From positions 62,001 to 126,000 of the forward strand of contig CALXLA010000020.1 in the NCBI GenBank assembly GCA_944389075.1: DNA of 64,000 nt, given 5' to 3'. Position 1 is the first letter of the stretch. The number at the start of each line of letters is the position of its first letter. The notes beneath the pieces were generated by a model. That model saw nothing but the letters and a program-made list of their open reading frames with translations. It was not told where the DNA came from and made no database searches. Source of the DNA: an uncultured Spirochaetaceae bacterium (GTDB lineage: Bacteria; Spirochaetota; Spirochaetia; Sphaerochaetales; Sphaerochaetaceae). Of the stretch, positions 54,269 through 64,000 are shown in pieces. The translations under genes were made by a program, and so were the position numbers.

Positions 54269-54689
54269 GGGAAAGATTCTCCTTTCTGTATGCATCAAGA
54301 AGTCCATTGATGAATCTGAATGAGACATCGTTGGAAAGCTCCTGACTGAGTTTCACAGCCTCATCAATGACGACAAGAGGATGCACATCCCTTGAGATTG
54401 CAAGCTGATAGAATGAAATGCGCAGGATGTTCCTGTCAACGATATCGATCTTATCAATAGGTCTGTTGAGGGAATATCTTGAAATGAGCGAGTCTATTTC
54501 AGCAAGATTCTCAAGCGTACCGACAACAAGGAAGCGGACAAATGCCTTATCCTCCTCATCGAGAGAAGCGACCTCTTCCTCGCTCATGCCTTGAAAGAGG
54601 TCAATATCATCGGTAAGCTCCATTGAATTATTGAAGTCTAGGGAGTACAGCGTAGAGACTGCGATCTCCCTGTCACGGTGTCTTTTCAT
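54249..54689 (-). CDS. nusB: transcription antitermination factor NusB
   Basis: Helical RNA-binding protein that, with NusE (S10), binds boxA in rRNA leaders. RHRDREIAVSTLYSLDFNN at the start, YSLNRPIDKIDIVDRNILRISFYQL and FINGLLDAYRKEN mark NusB; 146 aa. Its ATG overlaps the upstream chaperone stop. NusA is encoded elsewhere in the window. Confidence 0.94.
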   Translation of the reverse strand: MKRHRDREIAVSTLYSLDFNNSMELTDDIDLFQGMSEEEVASLDEEDKAFVRFLVVGTLENLAEIDSLISRYSLNRPIDKIDIVDRNILRISFYQLAISRDVHPLVVIDEAVKLSQELSNDVSFRFINGLLDAYRKENLSHDNAEK

Positions 54690-55750
54690 CAGTTAGCTGT
54701 TCCGTTGTAAAGTATATTTATCCTTGCTTCGCTTCTGAGCTCTTCCACCATATCCTGAAGAGCCTGTGAGCTCGCCACCTGCATCTGGCGCTCTGTCAGA
54801 AGCTGTGAGATGAACTGCCTTACAGTGACATTCTGATCAGGAGCGATGTTATCATCGAGAGTCAGGATCTTCGCAGGATTATGCACAGATACCTTTACGA
54901 TATGGTATCCGACATTCGATTCAAGCACATCGGAAACCTGTCCGGGCTGCATTGCAAGGACTGCATCACAGAATGCATCGCCGAAGCCCTGACGCGCTCC
55001 TGCATCATTGTATGCAAGCCATCCGATCTCACCGCCATTAGGCACACTAGCTGCATCCTCGCTGAGAGGCACAGACGCCTCGAATGTCGTAGCGCCGGAC
55101 TTGATATCAGCGCTGATTGCCTCGATAGCAGCCTTCTTCTCAGCATTGACCTCCTCAGCATTCTCTGCATCTGCGGCAGCCTTTGCCATATAGATGTGAG
55201 CAAGGCGGACATTCTCAGGCTGGAAGAACTGCTGCTGGTTCTGCCTGTAGAATGATGAGATCTCATCCTCAGTAGGAGCAGTGATCGAATTCTGGATCTC
55301 CGTTCCCTTTTCCTGATAGAGATATGTCTGCATGATGGCCTGATTTCTCAGTGCGTCCATATATGCATCCATCGATCCGAACTGCCTGATCACCTCTGCA
55401 TCAAAATCCTCACGAGTCAGAGTCTGTCCATACTGGGCAGCCTGCTGAACGGCATTGTTGTAGACCTGATTGTAGTTCGATGACAGCTGGCTATCGGTGA
55501 TGACCACTCCATCGCGCTCAGCGCCCTGAAGGAATACTCTGTCATTGATGAGTGTCTGAAGTGCATCAAGAGGATTCACATTCTGCGCACCAGCTGCTTC
55601 AAGACGCGCAACCTGCTCATCGAGCTGATCCATCGTTATCACTTCATTGCGGATAAGATTGACAGTAGCTGCAGGCTGGGAAATCATTGATGCAGCACAG
55701 AGAGATGCAGCTGCCAAAAGCGCAGCGGCTATCGATGCAATCTTCTTCAT
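54689..55750 (-). CDS. periplasmic peptidyl-prolyl isomerase (SurA/PrsA-like)
   Basis: 353 aa: signal peptide (cleavage near residue 20), a SurA_N-like helical chaperone domain (MDQLDEQVARLEAAGAQ) and one parvulin domain (about 185-300: VRLAHIYM, NGGEIGWLAY, SNVGYHIVKV). Probably escorts outer-membrane proteins to BamA. AAAGGAG precedes the ATG. nusB follows with coupled start. Confidence 0.88.
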   Translation of the reverse strand: MKKIASIAAALLAAASLCAASMISQPAATVNLIRNEVITMDQLDEQVARLEAAGAQNVNPLDALQTLINDRVFLQGAERDGVVITDSQLSSNYNQVYNNAVQQAAQYGQTLTREDFDAEVIRQFGSMDAYMDALRNQAIMQTYLYQEKGTEIQNSITAPTEDEISSFYRQNQQQFFQPENVRLAHIYMAKAAADAENAEEVNAEKKAAIEAISADIKSGATTFEASVPLSEDAASVPNGGEIGWLAYNDAGARQGFGDAFCDAVLAMQPGQVSDVLESNVGYHIVKVSVHNPAKILTLDDNIAPDQNVTVRQFISQLLTERQMQVASSQALQDMVEELRSEARINILYNGTAN

Positions 55751-55767
55751 TTTATCTCCTTTTCACC

Positions 55768-56187
55768 TCAGAGGTTTCTTTCGACATTGAGACGCTTTCC
55801 AATTGCCATTGCAGCGTCTGCTTTCGTGATGATTTCAGAGGTCCTGAGCATCATTCCCTCACCTTCCATCACCTTCATCAGATTAAGAAGAGCCTTGCTC
55901 TTCCTAAGGCCACCGGATATGAAAGCCATGCACCTTTTTCCTGAGACAGTTCCGGCCTCTGCCAGATACTTTGAAATGACATCCGGGACTTTCGCAGAAA
56001 AAAGGGAGACAGTTTCCGTTCCGATTATAACATAATCGTAAATGGAAAGCCTCTCATGTTCAGCATTCATGTTGATAACAGTGGGTATATGCCCCTGAGC
56101 TGATATGCCTTTAGCAAGCGAATCCGCAATTGCCTTGAGCTTGTCCGACTCACGGTTTCTACTTGCATATAGAATACAAACCTGCAT
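55768..56187 (-). CDS. flavodoxin-like protein
   Basis: 139 aa beginning ILYASRNRESDKLKAIADSLA, a degenerate FMN phosphate loop (flavodoxins have TGNT), with YVIIGTETVSLFSAKVPD in place of the usual GSPTYG loop. FMN binding is thus uncertain; an atypical flavodoxin is the best reading. GGAG lies before the ATG. It follows secG, with a hairpin between. Confidence 0.72.
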   Translation of the reverse strand: MQVCILYASRNRESDKLKAIADSLAKGISAQGHIPTVINMNAEHERLSIYDYVIIGTETVSLFSAKVPDVISKYLAEAGTVSGKRCMAFISGGLRKSKALLNLMKVMEGEGMMLRTSEIITKADAAMAIGKRLNVERNL

Positions 56188-56213
56188 AAATTATTCCTTT
56201 TTACAAATAATAA

Positions 56214-56243
56214 GCCGGCCAATCCAAAAAGGAAAGAGCCGGC
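56214..56243 (-). terminator. possible terminator after secG
   Basis: GCCGGC at both ends (56243-56238 and 56219-56214) with an inner TCC/GGA pairing and TTATTATTTG after it. Stem is short, so this is tentative. Confidence 0.4.
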
Positions 56244-56261
56244 ACACTTCTGGATAAGGAA

Positions 56262-56600
56262 TCACTCTGCAATTGGCTCTGCAGCAGACTCTGTGCTAGC
56301 TGAATCAACCCAGCTTGTCGTCTCAGCCGGAGCTGTGACAGCAGCTGTTCCCTCAGGAACCTCATATGTTGTCTTGTTGACAAAAGCGACCACAAGGGCA
56401 AGTACCATGAAAAGGACCGCGAGGATTGTAGTTGCCTTTGAAAGTACAGTCGATGTACTTGAACCGAATGCAGAATCGGAGCTGCCTCCGAAAATGCCAC
56501 CGAGACCAGAGCTCTTCTCATCCTGTACAGCAACAAGGAAAATCAGAAGAAGCGCGATAATGCAGAAAAGCACAAGCAGTATGATACCTAGAATACTCAT
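56262..56600 (-). CDS. secG: preprotein translocase subunit SecG
   Basis: Small auxiliary subunit of SecYEG. Two membrane helices (about residues 3-24 and 58-78) flank the characteristic SSGLGGIFGGSSDSAFGSST loop. At 112 aa it has a long Thr/Ala/Glu-rich C-terminal tail. The tpiA-secG order is common in several phyla. GGAG lies before the ATG. Confidence 0.94.
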   Translation of the reverse strand: MSILGIILLVLFCIIALLLIFLVAVQDEKSSGLGGIFGGSSDSAFGSSTSTVLSKATTILAVLFMVLALVVAFVNKTTYEVPEGTAAVTAPAETTSWVDSASTESAAEPIAE

Positions 56601-56611
56601 ATCTATCTCCG

Positions 56612-57370
56612 TTATTTATCGTATGTGATTATAGGAAGGAACTGTTCCAGCGAAAGAGAGGCTCCGCCTACAAGTGCGCCATCAACATTTTCCTTAGCCA
56701 TCAGAGCCTTCACATTGCCAGCCTTGACTGAACCACCATACTGTATTACGAGATTTTCTGCAATAGAAGATGAGTATATTGCAGCTACTGTTGAGCGGAT
56801 GAACTTGTGCGCTGCATCAGCATCCTCGGGGGTAGCAGTCTCCCCTGTGCCGATTGCCCATACAGGCTCATAAGCAATTGTGATCTTCTCCATCTGCTCC
56901 GGCTTTACATCTTTGAGACCGACTTCAAGCTGCCTCTTGAGCACATTCTCAAGATTGCCGCTCTTCCTTTCCTCAAGCGTCTCACCAACACAGAGAACTA
57001 CATCCATGCCAAGTGAAAGAGCAAGAAGGACCTTTGAGTTGATGATCTCATCAGTCTCGCCATAGTACTGCCTTCTCTCACTGTGGCCGAGGATGACTGT
57101 CTTCACGCCAAGATCAAGAAGCATCTGACCTGAGACCTCACCGGTGTAGGCACCGGCAAGGTGGTCAGCCATATTCTGGGCAGCGACGATGATATCAGAG
57201 CCCTTGACTGCCTCAAGGACAGCAGGAATCGATACAAAGGACGGAGCGATCATGATACGGCATGAAGGCTTTTCCTTCGCGACAGCCTCAGCGAGCGATG
57301 CTGCATATGCAGCACCTTCGCTCGGTGTCAGATTCATCTTCCAGTTACCTGCGATATATGGCCTTCTCAT
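56612..57370 (-). CDS. tpiA: triosephosphate isomerase
   Basis: Interconverts dihydroxyacetone phosphate and glyceraldehyde 3-phosphate. GNWKMN at the N-terminus (catalytic Lys), VILGHSERR (His), YEPVWAIGTG (Glu) and YGGSVKAGN are complete; 252 aa from the ATG at 57370, with GGAG upstream. It follows pgk with a 1-base gap. Confidence 0.97.
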   Translation of the reverse strand: MRRPYIAGNWKMNLTPSEGAAYAASLAEAVAKEKPSCRIMIAPSFVSIPAVLEAVKGSDIIVAAQNMADHLAGAYTGEVSGQMLLDLGVKTVILGHSERRQYYGETDEIINSKVLLALSLGMDVVLCVGETLEERKSGNLENVLKRQLEVGLKDVKPEQMEKITIAYEPVWAIGTGETATPEDADAAHKFIRSTVAAIYSSSIAENLVIQYGGSVKAGNVKALMAKENVDGALVGGASLSLEQFLPIITYDK

Positions 57371-57371
57371 C

Positions 57372-58550
57372 TTATTTCTCCAGAGCCTTGATGCCAGGAA
57401 GAACCTTGCCCTCAAGGAACTCAAGCGATGCACCGCCACCTGTCGATACATGGCTGATCTGTGCTGCGAGGCCGAACTTATTGATAGCTGCTACGCTGTC
57501 TCCGCCGCCAACGACTGTCGTTGCATCAGATGCAGCAAGCGCCTTTGCGACTTCCTCTGTGCCCTTTGCGAAAGAAGCGAATTCGAATACGCCCATAGGA
57601 CCATTCCATACAACGCTCTTTGCGCTCTTGACAGCTTCAACGATCTTTGCAGTTGTCTTCGGTCCGATATCCATGCCCATGAGATTCTCAGGGATATCGA
57701 TGGAATCAACAGCAACAGGTGCCGCATCTTCCTTGAACTCCTCAGCGCAGACATGGTCAACAGGAAGAATGACCTCAACGCCCTTCTCCGCAGCTTTTGC
57801 AAGGAATGCCTTTGCAGTATCGAGGTAATCATCCTCAACAAGGGACTTTCCGATCGAATGGCCCTGTACCTTGAGGAATGTATAAGCCATGCCGCCGCCG
57901 ATTACGACTGTGTTGCATGTCTTTACGAGAGACTCGAGGACTGTGATCTTGGAAGAGACCTTGGAACCGCCGATGATCGCGACGAAAGGCTTCTCCGGAT
58001 TCTCAAGAAGAGGTGCCATGAACTTGACTTCCTTCTCAATGAGGAAACCTGCATAAGATGGAAGATAGTGTGAGACACCTTCTGTCGATGCATGAGCGCG
58101 GTGTGCTGTTCCGAATGCATCATTGCAGTAGATATCGCCATAGGATGCAAGTGTCTTTGCAAACTCTGGATCGTTAGCTTCCTCTTCCTTATAGTATCTG
58201 ACATTCTCAAGGAGGAGGACATCACCTGGCTTAAGTGCCTTCACATCAGCCTCTACCTCAGGTCCGATGACATCAGATGCAAGCTTGACTTCCTTTCCGA
58301 GAAGAGCCGAGAACTCCTTTGCGACAGGTGCAAGGGAGAAATCAGGATTCTTCTGTCCCTTAGGGCGTCCGAGGTGTGTCATCACGACAAGCGAAGCACC
58401 ATTGTCGAGGATGTACTTGATTGTAGGAAGAGCGGCCTTGATTCTTGTGTTGTCAGTAACCACGCCATTCTTGAGAGGTACGTTGAAATCTACGCGGATA
58501 AGGACTTTCTTGCCTTTGAGATCCGCTTCATTGATTGTATTGAGAACCAT
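57372..58550 (-). CDS. pgk: phosphoglycerate kinase
   Basis: Transfers phosphate from 1,3-bisphosphoglycerate to [35 protein letters not shown] and the C-terminal [11 protein letters not shown] are present; 392 aa. AGGAG precedes the ATG at good spacing, and a terminator-like hairpin separates it from gapA, so readthrough or an internal promoter is required. Confidence 0.97.
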   Translation of the reverse strand: MVLNTINEADLKGKKVLIRVDFNVPLKNGVVTDNTRIKAALPTIKYILDNGASLVVMTHLGRPKGQKNPDFSLAPVAKEFSALLGKEVKLASDVIGPEVEADVKALKPGDVLLLENVRYYKEEEANDPEFAKTLASYGDIYCNDAFGTAHRAHASTEGVSHYLPSYAGFLIEKEVKFMAPLLENPEKPFVAIIGGSKVSSKITVLESLVKTCNTVVIGGGMAYTFLKVQGHSIGKSLVEDDYLDTAKAFLAKAAEKGVEVILPVDHVCAEEFKEDAAPVAVDSIDIPENLMGMDIGPKTTAKIVEAVKSAKSVVWNGPMGVFEFASFAKGTEEVAKALAASDATTVVGGGDSVAAINKFGLAAQISHVSTGGGASLEFLEGKVLPGIKALEK

Positions 58551-58566
58551 AAGAAAACTCCTATTT

Positions 58567-58593
58567 CAAAAAAGGCCTGCGCAATGGCAGGCC
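58567..58593 (-). terminator. gapA-pgk intercistronic terminator or attenuator
   Basis: Perfect 7-bp GC-rich stem GGCCTGC/GCAGGCC, 6-nt loop, then six T on the minus strand (58573-58568). A textbook intrinsic terminator between two glycolytic genes of one strand; it would make gapA mRNA more abundant than pgk-tpiA mRNA. Confidence 0.85.
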
Positions 58594-58624
58594 CGTGTCT
58601 CCGGGCTAAGCCGGATAAGCTATC

Positions 58625-59668
<1,044 letters not shown>

Positions 59669-59683
59669 TCAAAGTCTGTCTTT

Positions 59684-59712
59684 TTATTATCACCTTTGGC
59701 GGAAAATAGCAA
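59684..59712 (-). promoter_or_regulatory. candidate gapA promoter
   Basis: TTGCTA (59712-59707), 17-nt spacer, TAATAA (59689-59684), leader of about 45 nt ending in AGGAGGAG. Moderate match. Confidence 0.42.
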
Positions 59713-59729
59713 CTCACCTGAAGGCTTAT

Positions 59730-59747
59730 ATGATTGTACACAATCAT
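59730..59747. promoter_or_regulatory. 18-bp palindrome between guaB and gapA
   Basis: ATGATTG-TACA-CAATCAT: perfect 7-bp arms around 4 bases, 18 bp upstream of the gapA -35. It has no U-tract, so an operator is more likely than a terminator. Confidence 0.5.
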
Positions 59748-59765
59748 CCTCTCAAAGAAAACACC

Positions 59766-61274
59766 TTACTTTATATCAAGATTGAGCTTGTCCTTGAGAA
59801 TGACATCATGTGCGCCGCCTTCGACAATCGATGTCGGTGATACTATCGTGAGCTTTGCCTTCCTTCTGAATTCCTCAAGACTGAGTGCTCCGCAGTTGCA
59901 CATAGTCGACTTTATCTTCGAAATCGTAAGAGCGACATTGTCCTTCAGAGCACCTGCATACGGAACGTATGAATCGACACCTTCCGGGAATGAAAGCTTC
60001 TTGTCGCCACCAAGATCATAGCGCTGCCAGTTGCGTGCCCTCTGCGATCCTTCGCCCCAGTATTCCTTGAGATAGTTTCCATTGATGTTCACGAGATTGG
60101 AAGGAGATTCATCGAAGCGCGCGAAGTATCTTCCCAGCATCACGAAATCCGCACCCATGGCAAGCGCAAGTGTCATATGGTAATCAAAGACAATGCCGCC
60201 ATCTGAGCAGACCGGAACGTATATACCTGTTTCCTCAAAATATCTGTCACGCTCCTGGCATACATCGATAAGCGCAGAAGCCTGCCCTCTTCCGATTCCT
60301 TTCGTCTCACGTGTTATGCAGATCGATCCGCCACCGATGCCAACCTTGACGAAATCAGCCCCGCAGTCAGCAAGGAAGCGGAAGCCTTCGGCATCGACGA
60401 CATTGCCAGCACCCACCTTCACACTGTCCCCGTATTTCGAGCGGATCCATGAAAGCGTCCTCTTCTGCCATTCTGAGTATCCTTCTGAGGAATCGATGCA
60501 GAGGACATCAGCTCCAGCATCGAGAAGCTTGGGGACCCTTTCCTCATAATCCCTCGTGTTTATGCCGGCACCAACTATATAGCGCTTCCTGGAATCAAGC
60601 AGCTCAAGTGGATTGTCCTTGTGGCTTGAGTAATCCTTCCTGAATACAAACGAGACAAGACAGCCGTCATCATCGATGATCGGAAGCTGATTGAGCTTAT
60701 GTTCCCAGATTATGTCGTTTGCTTCGGAAAGCGTCATCCCCTCCTTTCCGTAGATGACCCTTGAGATAGGAGTCATGAACTCAGATACCGGAATATCCTC
60801 GGTCATCCTCGAGACCCTGTAATCACGTGACGTGACCACACCGAGGAGCTTTCCCCTGGGAGAGCCATCAGATGTAATGGCAATCGTCGAATGTCCTGTA
60901 CGTGCAGTAAGCGCAAGCACATCGCCGAGGGTGTTGTCAGGCTTCAGGTTTGAATCGGATTCTACGAAACCCGCTTTGGAAGCCTTCACCCGGCTGATCA
61001 TCCTTGCCTCATCATCGGCAGTCTGTGAGCCATAGATGAAAGCGACACCACCTTCCTTGGCAAGCGCCTCGCCCATTTTCTCGCCAGAGACAGCCTGCAT
61101 TATAGCGCTGACCATCGGTATATTCAGCGATATTCCGGGCTCTTCCCCTTTCCTGTATCTTACAAGCGGCGTACGCAGAGAGACATTGGAAGGAATGCAT
61201 TCAGCAGATGAATATCCCGGAACAAGAAGATATTCGCTGAAAGTACGAGAGAGTTCATTGAAAAAATAAGCCAT
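59766..61274 (-). CDS. guaB: IMP dehydrogenase
   Basis: Oxidises IMP to XMP, the committed step to GMP. After a short N-terminus ([19 protein letters not shown]) come the barrel with two inserted CBS domains (about 115-230), the catalytic loop [17 protein letters not shown] with its Cys, and [21 protein letters not shown]. The ATG at 61274 (502 aa) has AAGGAG upstream. It belongs to the divergent clade with an EYLLVPGYS start rather than the E. coli type. Confidence 0.94.
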   Translation of the reverse strand: MAYFFNELSRTFSEYLLVPGYSSAECIPSNVSLRTPLVRYRKGEEPGISLNIPMVSAIMQAVSGEKMGEALAKEGGVAFIYGSQTADDEARMISRVKASKAGFVESDSNLKPDNTLGDVLALTARTGHSTIAITSDGSPRGKLLGVVTSRDYRVSRMTEDIPVSEFMTPISRVIYGKEGMTLSEANDIIWEHKLNQLPIIDDDGCLVSFVFRKDYSSHKDNPLELLDSRKRYIVGAGINTRDYEERVPKLLDAGADVLCIDSSEGYSEWQKRTLSWIRSKYGDSVKVGAGNVVDAEGFRFLADCGADFVKVGIGGGSICITRETKGIGRGQASALIDVCQERDRYFEETGIYVPVCSDGGIVFDYHMTLALAMGADFVMLGRYFARFDESPSNLVNINGNYLKEYWGEGSQRARNWQRYDLGGDKKLSFPEGVDSYVPYAGALKDNVALTISKIKSTMCNCGALSLEEFRRKAKLTIVSPTSIVEGGAHDVILKDKLNLDIK

Positions 61275-61326
61275 AGGATCTCCTTGGCTTATTATTAATC
61301 GCACAAAAATCGCATCTTTGCAATTA

Positions 61327-63207
61327 TCAGCTGATCACGAGATCTGACCCGCCATCGCGCTCTGAGAGAAGGAACAATGCGCTCTCATATGCCTCAAGCT
61401 TGACAGAAATGGTCCTCCCTTCGATTCCCGCATTGTGTGATGAGAAAATACCCCTTGCCACATTTGAAGGCATTGCAAACAAATCAGCGGATACTGTCCT
61501 GGATCTCGGGCATCTGTTGATAAATGCTATAAGCGCATATCCGGAGCCTATCCTCTTTATCGCAAAAGCCTCGCTATCGATTGCTTCAACCGAGAATGCG
61601 GAATATGGGAGGAAAGGAAGCTTCCTGACATCGCCCAGCTTCGAATAGAATGCAAGCATATCGCGGTCCCAGCTTTCCTCTGTCCAGTCCATAGGATACC
61701 TTGCACCTTCAACAGAACCCATCCTGCCTTTTATCTGGACCTCATCTCCATAGTAGACAGATGGCATGCCAGGAAGAAGATACATGCACATCACAGCGCC
61801 TTTATAGATTTCCCTGTTCATCACTCTCTGATTGCAGTGAAGGCGCGGCGTGTCATGGGAATCGATCAGATTCATCTGGAAGTAGGCAGCCTGATCAGGT
61901 ACAGAGCAAACAGCATCTGACAATGCTTTCTCCATCTCATCGCCAGTGAAAGGCTGAGTCCTTCCAGGATCATGTCCCCATCCCGAGGATAGGAATCTGT
62001 CGCACTCTCCCATCCAGCTTCTGAGGATCCTGCTCACGCCATAGTAGTTCATAGTGGCATCCCACATATCGCCCTGCATGTACTCAGTGCTGTCATCCCA
62101 GTCCTCACCCACAAGATAAAGATCATGCTTTATTCCCTTAAGGCTCTTGCGCACTTCCTTCCACACATCGCGGCAAAGCTGGTCAGCACCTGCACGTCCG
62201 ACCTCAGGAGCTACATCAAGGCGCCATCCATCAATGCCGAAAGGAGGCCTGATGAACTTCTGCATGGCGCTGTCCGGATTCCTGTAGATGATATCCCTGA
62301 GCCTGTTGCTTCTGTAATTAAGCTGAAGCAGAGTCTCGACACCTTGCCAGAACCGTGGCCTGCCATTCTCAAGATAATAGAATCCAGCCTCATCCGAATC
62401 AGGATCCTCAATAGCCCTTCTTATCCATGGGCAGTCACTTCCGGTATGATTTATCGAGATATCGAGAATGACCCTTATACCCTTCTCATGCATTGTCCTT
62501 ATAAGTGAAGAGAATGCCTCATTGCCACCGAGGCGCGGATCGACATTGAAGAAGTCTATGGCATCATACCTATGAACAGTCCGTGCATTATTGATCGGAT
62601 TGAGATAAATCGCATTCACACCAAGGGCAAGCAGATAATCAGCCTTATCCTCTATTCCTCTGAGGTCACCATTGTAGAAATCAAGGCATCTGGACTGCTC
62701 GAAAGGCTTTGGTTCCGATTTGACATCAGGAGTAGTGACCATTCCACCATCGAATTCATACTCGCCTTCCTTCGCGCCTACCGACATATCGCCTTTCGCG
62801 AACCTGTCTGGGAAGATCTGGTAGCATGTTGAGCCTGCGACCCAGTCAGGGGCATCGAGAGACGGAATCACGGAGAAGCGGTCAGCCCTCTTCGGGCAGT
62901 TTCTCTGTATGCCATTCTTCGCATAATAAAGATATGTGCCATGATATGAGAATACGAAGAAATAGCGGAAAATCTCATCGGAAAGCGGAATCTCGGCCTC
63001 TGCGCTGTAGAGGTAGGCTCCATTCAGCCGCCCCTTCTCCCTCATCTGATACGAATAGACAAGGCCTGTATTGCCATCAGCGCGGAGGATCACGGAATCA
63101 GGCTTTTCCGAAAAGACAATAGAAAGCGTCACCAGTTCCCCTTTCTTAGGGAAAAGCGGTGACGCGAATGGTTCTGAAAATGATGAGAATGCTTTTATAT
63201 CATACAT
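61327..63207 (-). CDS. GH13 alpha-glucan hydrolase (neopullulanase/cyclomaltodextrinase-like)
   Basis: 626 aa with an N-terminal beta-sandwich (about 1-125, CBM34-like) and a GH13 barrel. Catalytic residues: nucleophile Asp in GWRLDVAPE, acid/base Glu in VGEDWDD, and stabiliser Asp in DSHDTPR. No signal peptide, so cytoplasmic; likely acts on maltodextrins or cyclodextrins. Subfamily 20 is probable, not proven. No SD is evident before the ATG; a weak promoter overlaps the adk stop. Confidence 0.88.
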   Translation of the reverse strand: MYDIKAFSSFSEPFASPLFPKKGELVTLSIVFSEKPDSVILRADGNTGLVYSYQMREKGRLNGAYLYSAEAEIPLSDEIFRYFFVFSYHGTYLYYAKNGIQRNCPKRADRFSVIPSLDAPDWVAGSTCYQIFPDRFAKGDMSVGAKEGEYEFDGGMVTTPDVKSEPKPFEQSRCLDFYNGDLRGIEDKADYLLALGVNAIYLNPINNARTVHRYDAIDFFNVDPRLGGNEAFSSLIRTMHEKGIRVILDISINHTGSDCPWIRRAIEDPDSDEAGFYYLENGRPRFWQGVETLLQLNYRSNRLRDIIYRNPDSAMQKFIRPPFGIDGWRLDVAPEVGRAGADQLCRDVWKEVRKSLKGIKHDLYLVGEDWDDSTEYMQGDMWDATMNYYGVSRILRSWMGECDRFLSSGWGHDPGRTQPFTGDEMEKALSDAVCSVPDQAAYFQMNLIDSHDTPRLHCNQRVMNREIYKGAVMCMYLLPGMPSVYYGDEVQIKGRMGSVEGARYPMDWTEESWDRDMLAFYSKLGDVRKLPFLPYSAFSVEAIDSEAFAIKRIGSGYALIAFINRCPRSRTVSADLFAMPSNVARGIFSSHNAGIEGRTISVKLEAYESALFLLSERDGGSDLVIS

Positions 63208-63218
63208 AGGCCACTACT

Positions 63219-63247
63219 ATGTTAAGCCGTGGCCATCCGCAATTCAA
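63219..63247 (-). promoter_or_regulatory. candidate promoter of the GH13 gene
   Basis: TTGAAT (63247-63242, overlapping the adk stop), 17-nt spacer, TAACAT (63224-63219), 11 nt before the ATG, so the leader would be about 4-5 nt without an SD. Confidence 0.38.
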
Positions 63248-63873
63248 GCTTTCAGAGCAGCGACAACAGATGCAAGGACTTCTTCAGGAGAAACAGATGC
63301 ATCGATATTCTTCAGGAGTCCCTTGCCGCTATAGTATTCGATAAGCGGTGCCGTAGATGCCTGATAGACCTCAAGACGATGCTTTATTGCCTCAGGCTTG
63401 TCATCGTCTCTCTGGATAAGAGGCTCGCCTGTCTCATCATCGATTCCGTCGACCTTGGGCGGATTGGAGACAATATGATAGATCTTGCCTGTTGACTTGC
63501 AGATACGGCGGCCTGAAAGCCTCTTGATGATCTCCTCATCGGAAAGCACGAAGCATACAGCTGCATCGATATCAGCGAAGAATGAGAGCGCCTCAGCCTG
63601 TGCGATCGTGCGCGGGAATCCATCGAGGATATATCCATTCTTCACATCGTCTTTCGAAAGTCTGTCCTTGACGAGCTCGACAGTGACATCATCAGGCACA
63701 AGCGCACCAGATGCCATGATGGATTCGACTTTCTTTCCAAGCTCAGTTCCGTTCTTGATGTTCTCGCGGAAGATATCGCCAGTAGAGATGTGCGGTACAT
63801 CAAGTTCTTTCTTCAGCAGAGCTGCCACAGTTCCTTTTCCGGCTCCCGGAGGGCCAAGAAGTACAATATTCAT
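63244..63873 (-). CDS. adk: adenylate kinase
   Basis: Equilibrates ATP, ADP and AMP. P-loop GPPGAGKGTVA near residue 7, DGFPRTIAQAEAL, and a LID segment (GRRICKSTGKIYHIV; cysteine set incomplete, so no zinc LID is expected); 209 aa. AGG lies close to the ATG. The promoter is shared-region divergent with the last gene of the window. Confidence 0.97.
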   Translation of the reverse strand: MNIVLLGPPGAGKGTVAALLKKELDVPHISTGDIFRENIKNGTELGKKVESIMASGALVPDDVTVELVKDRLSKDDVKNGYILDGFPRTIAQAEALSFFADIDAAVCFVLSDEEIIKRLSGRRICKSTGKIYHIVSNPPKVDGIDDETGEPLIQRDDDKPEAIKHRLEVYQASTAPLIEYYSGKGLLKNIDASVSPEEVLASVVAALKA

Positions 63874-63890
63874 TTATTCACCTCGCTTCG

Positions 63891-63918
63891 ATTATAGCAG
63901 GAAGAAGCCACTTGGCAT
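63891..63918 (-). promoter_or_regulatory. adk promoter
   Basis: Perfect TATAAT (63896-63891) with a weak -35 ATGCCA (63918-63913) at 16 nt. The short leader (about 12 nt) carries GAGG. The -35 overlaps that of the opposing promoter. Confidence 0.55.
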
Positions 63919-63940
63919 ACATCAATAGCTTGGCTAGAAT
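63912..63940 (+). promoter_or_regulatory. promoter of the gene at the right edge
   Basis: TTGGCA (63912-63917), exactly 17 nt, TAGAAT (63935-63940). The leader would be about 10-15 nt, ending in TTGAGG as SD. Confidence 0.65.
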
Positions 63941-63956
63941 CCAGATTGAGGTCATG

Positions 63957-64000
63957 ATGCACAGGCTATTTACCGCAGCAGCTCTTATTCTCCTTCTTAT
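63957..64000 (+). CDS. start of an exported-protein gene (partial)
   Basis: A pair of ATGs (63954 and 63957) follows GAGG and reads MHRLFTAAALILLL to the window edge: a basic start and a hydrophobic run typical of a Sec signal peptide. GAGG spacing (5 nt) favours 63957. Nothing more can be said about the product. Confidence 0.6.
   Translation, partial: MHRLFTAAALILLL

Noticed and set aside
57189-58073. Long plus-strand open frame opposite tpiA/pgk
   Set aside because: Cys/Arg/Leu-rich antisense of two highly conserved glycolytic genes; no start signal or family match.
59690-59700. Second possible gapA -10 (GATAAT)
   Set aside because: Spacing to TTGCTA is only 15 nt; TAATAA at 17 nt is the better reading, though both are weak.
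63208-63232. Alternative GH13 promoter TTGCGG-17-TAGTAG placed 6 nt before the ATG
   Set aside because: The -10 matches only three of six positions; TAACAT with TTGAAT is better, so I did not count it as leaderless evidence.

Overview
The window looks like a stretch of core chromosome from a Gram-negative-type (diderm) spirochaete, most likely a Sphaerochaeta/Treponema-like member of the Spirochaetota. That placement is an inference. It rests on a GreA domain fused to a very long helical-repeat N-terminus (an arrangement I associate with treponemes), a diderm set (BamA, TamB, LptF/LptG, SurA/PpiC-like chaperone, beta-barrel protein), PEGA plus formylglycine-enzyme-like proteins, and mid-range G+C. 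I see no flagellar, phage, IS, CRISPR or tRNA genes. Almost every gene is recognisable housekeeping; accessory DNA is limited to a few small exported or membrane proteins near 26, 41, 45.8-46.3 and 50.4-52.4 kb.

Layout. 1-7 kb, minus strand: rpe-dtd-recA-scpA-scpB-rluB-cmk-rpsA and the start of a further gene. 7.1-9.8 kb, plus strand: the greA fusion. 9.9-24.2 kb, minus: araD and prdX-like, then the long translation/RNA/envelope operon read rimP-nusA-infB-rbfA-truB-ribF-rpsO-pnp-dut-lptF-lptG-tgt. 24.3-36.6 kb, minus: tamB-bamA-mutS-hypothetical-thpR-cyuA-like. 36.7 kb, plus: tmk. 37.3-43.9 kb, minus: ruvA-ruvB-queA, yebC-ruvC and lepB-hemW-hypothetical. 44-45.8 kb, plus: PEGA/SUMF1 protein and smpB. 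45.8-50.3 kb, minus: folD-miaB-sirtuin, then the tmRNA gene directly followed by a TetR gene and a frameshifted zinc-ribbon membrane protein. 50.4-52.4 kb, plus: a beta-barrel protein and an AT-rich lipoprotein gene. 52.4-63.9 kb, minus: adk-amylase-guaB-gapA-pgk-tpiA-secG-flavodoxin-ppiC-nusB-map-hpt-PNPOx. The last 47 bases begin an exported protein on the plus strand.

How the genes work together. Outer-membrane assembly (BamA, TamB, LptF/G, PpiC-like, LepB, SecG), ribosome biogenesis and rescue (S1, S15, RimP, RbfA, RluB, TruB, InfB, SmpB, tmRNA), tRNA modification (Tgt, QueA, MiaB), tRNA quality control (Dtd, ProX-type), recombination and repair (RecA, RuvABC, MutS) and lower glycolysis (GapA, Pgk, TpiA) are all represented.

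The most notable non-coding signal is promoter architecture. Several genes with no Shine-Dalgarno sequence (rpe, lepB, ruvA, folD, possibly scpA and two small exported-protein genes) have a sigma70-like -10 box only 6-8 nt before the ATG, which predicts leaderless mRNAs. In three of these the -10 is formed by the stop codon of the gene upstream. Three divergent gene pairs appear to share a single overlapping -35 element. Other points worth checking are an SD-hairpin-AUG arrangement after rpsA, a hairpin in the nusA operon leader, a NusA with a C-terminal zinc ribbon, a RibF whose kinase half looks degenerate, and tmRNA directly abutting tetR. No stretch over 300 bases lacks a gene; the largest non-protein interval is the tmRNA gene.
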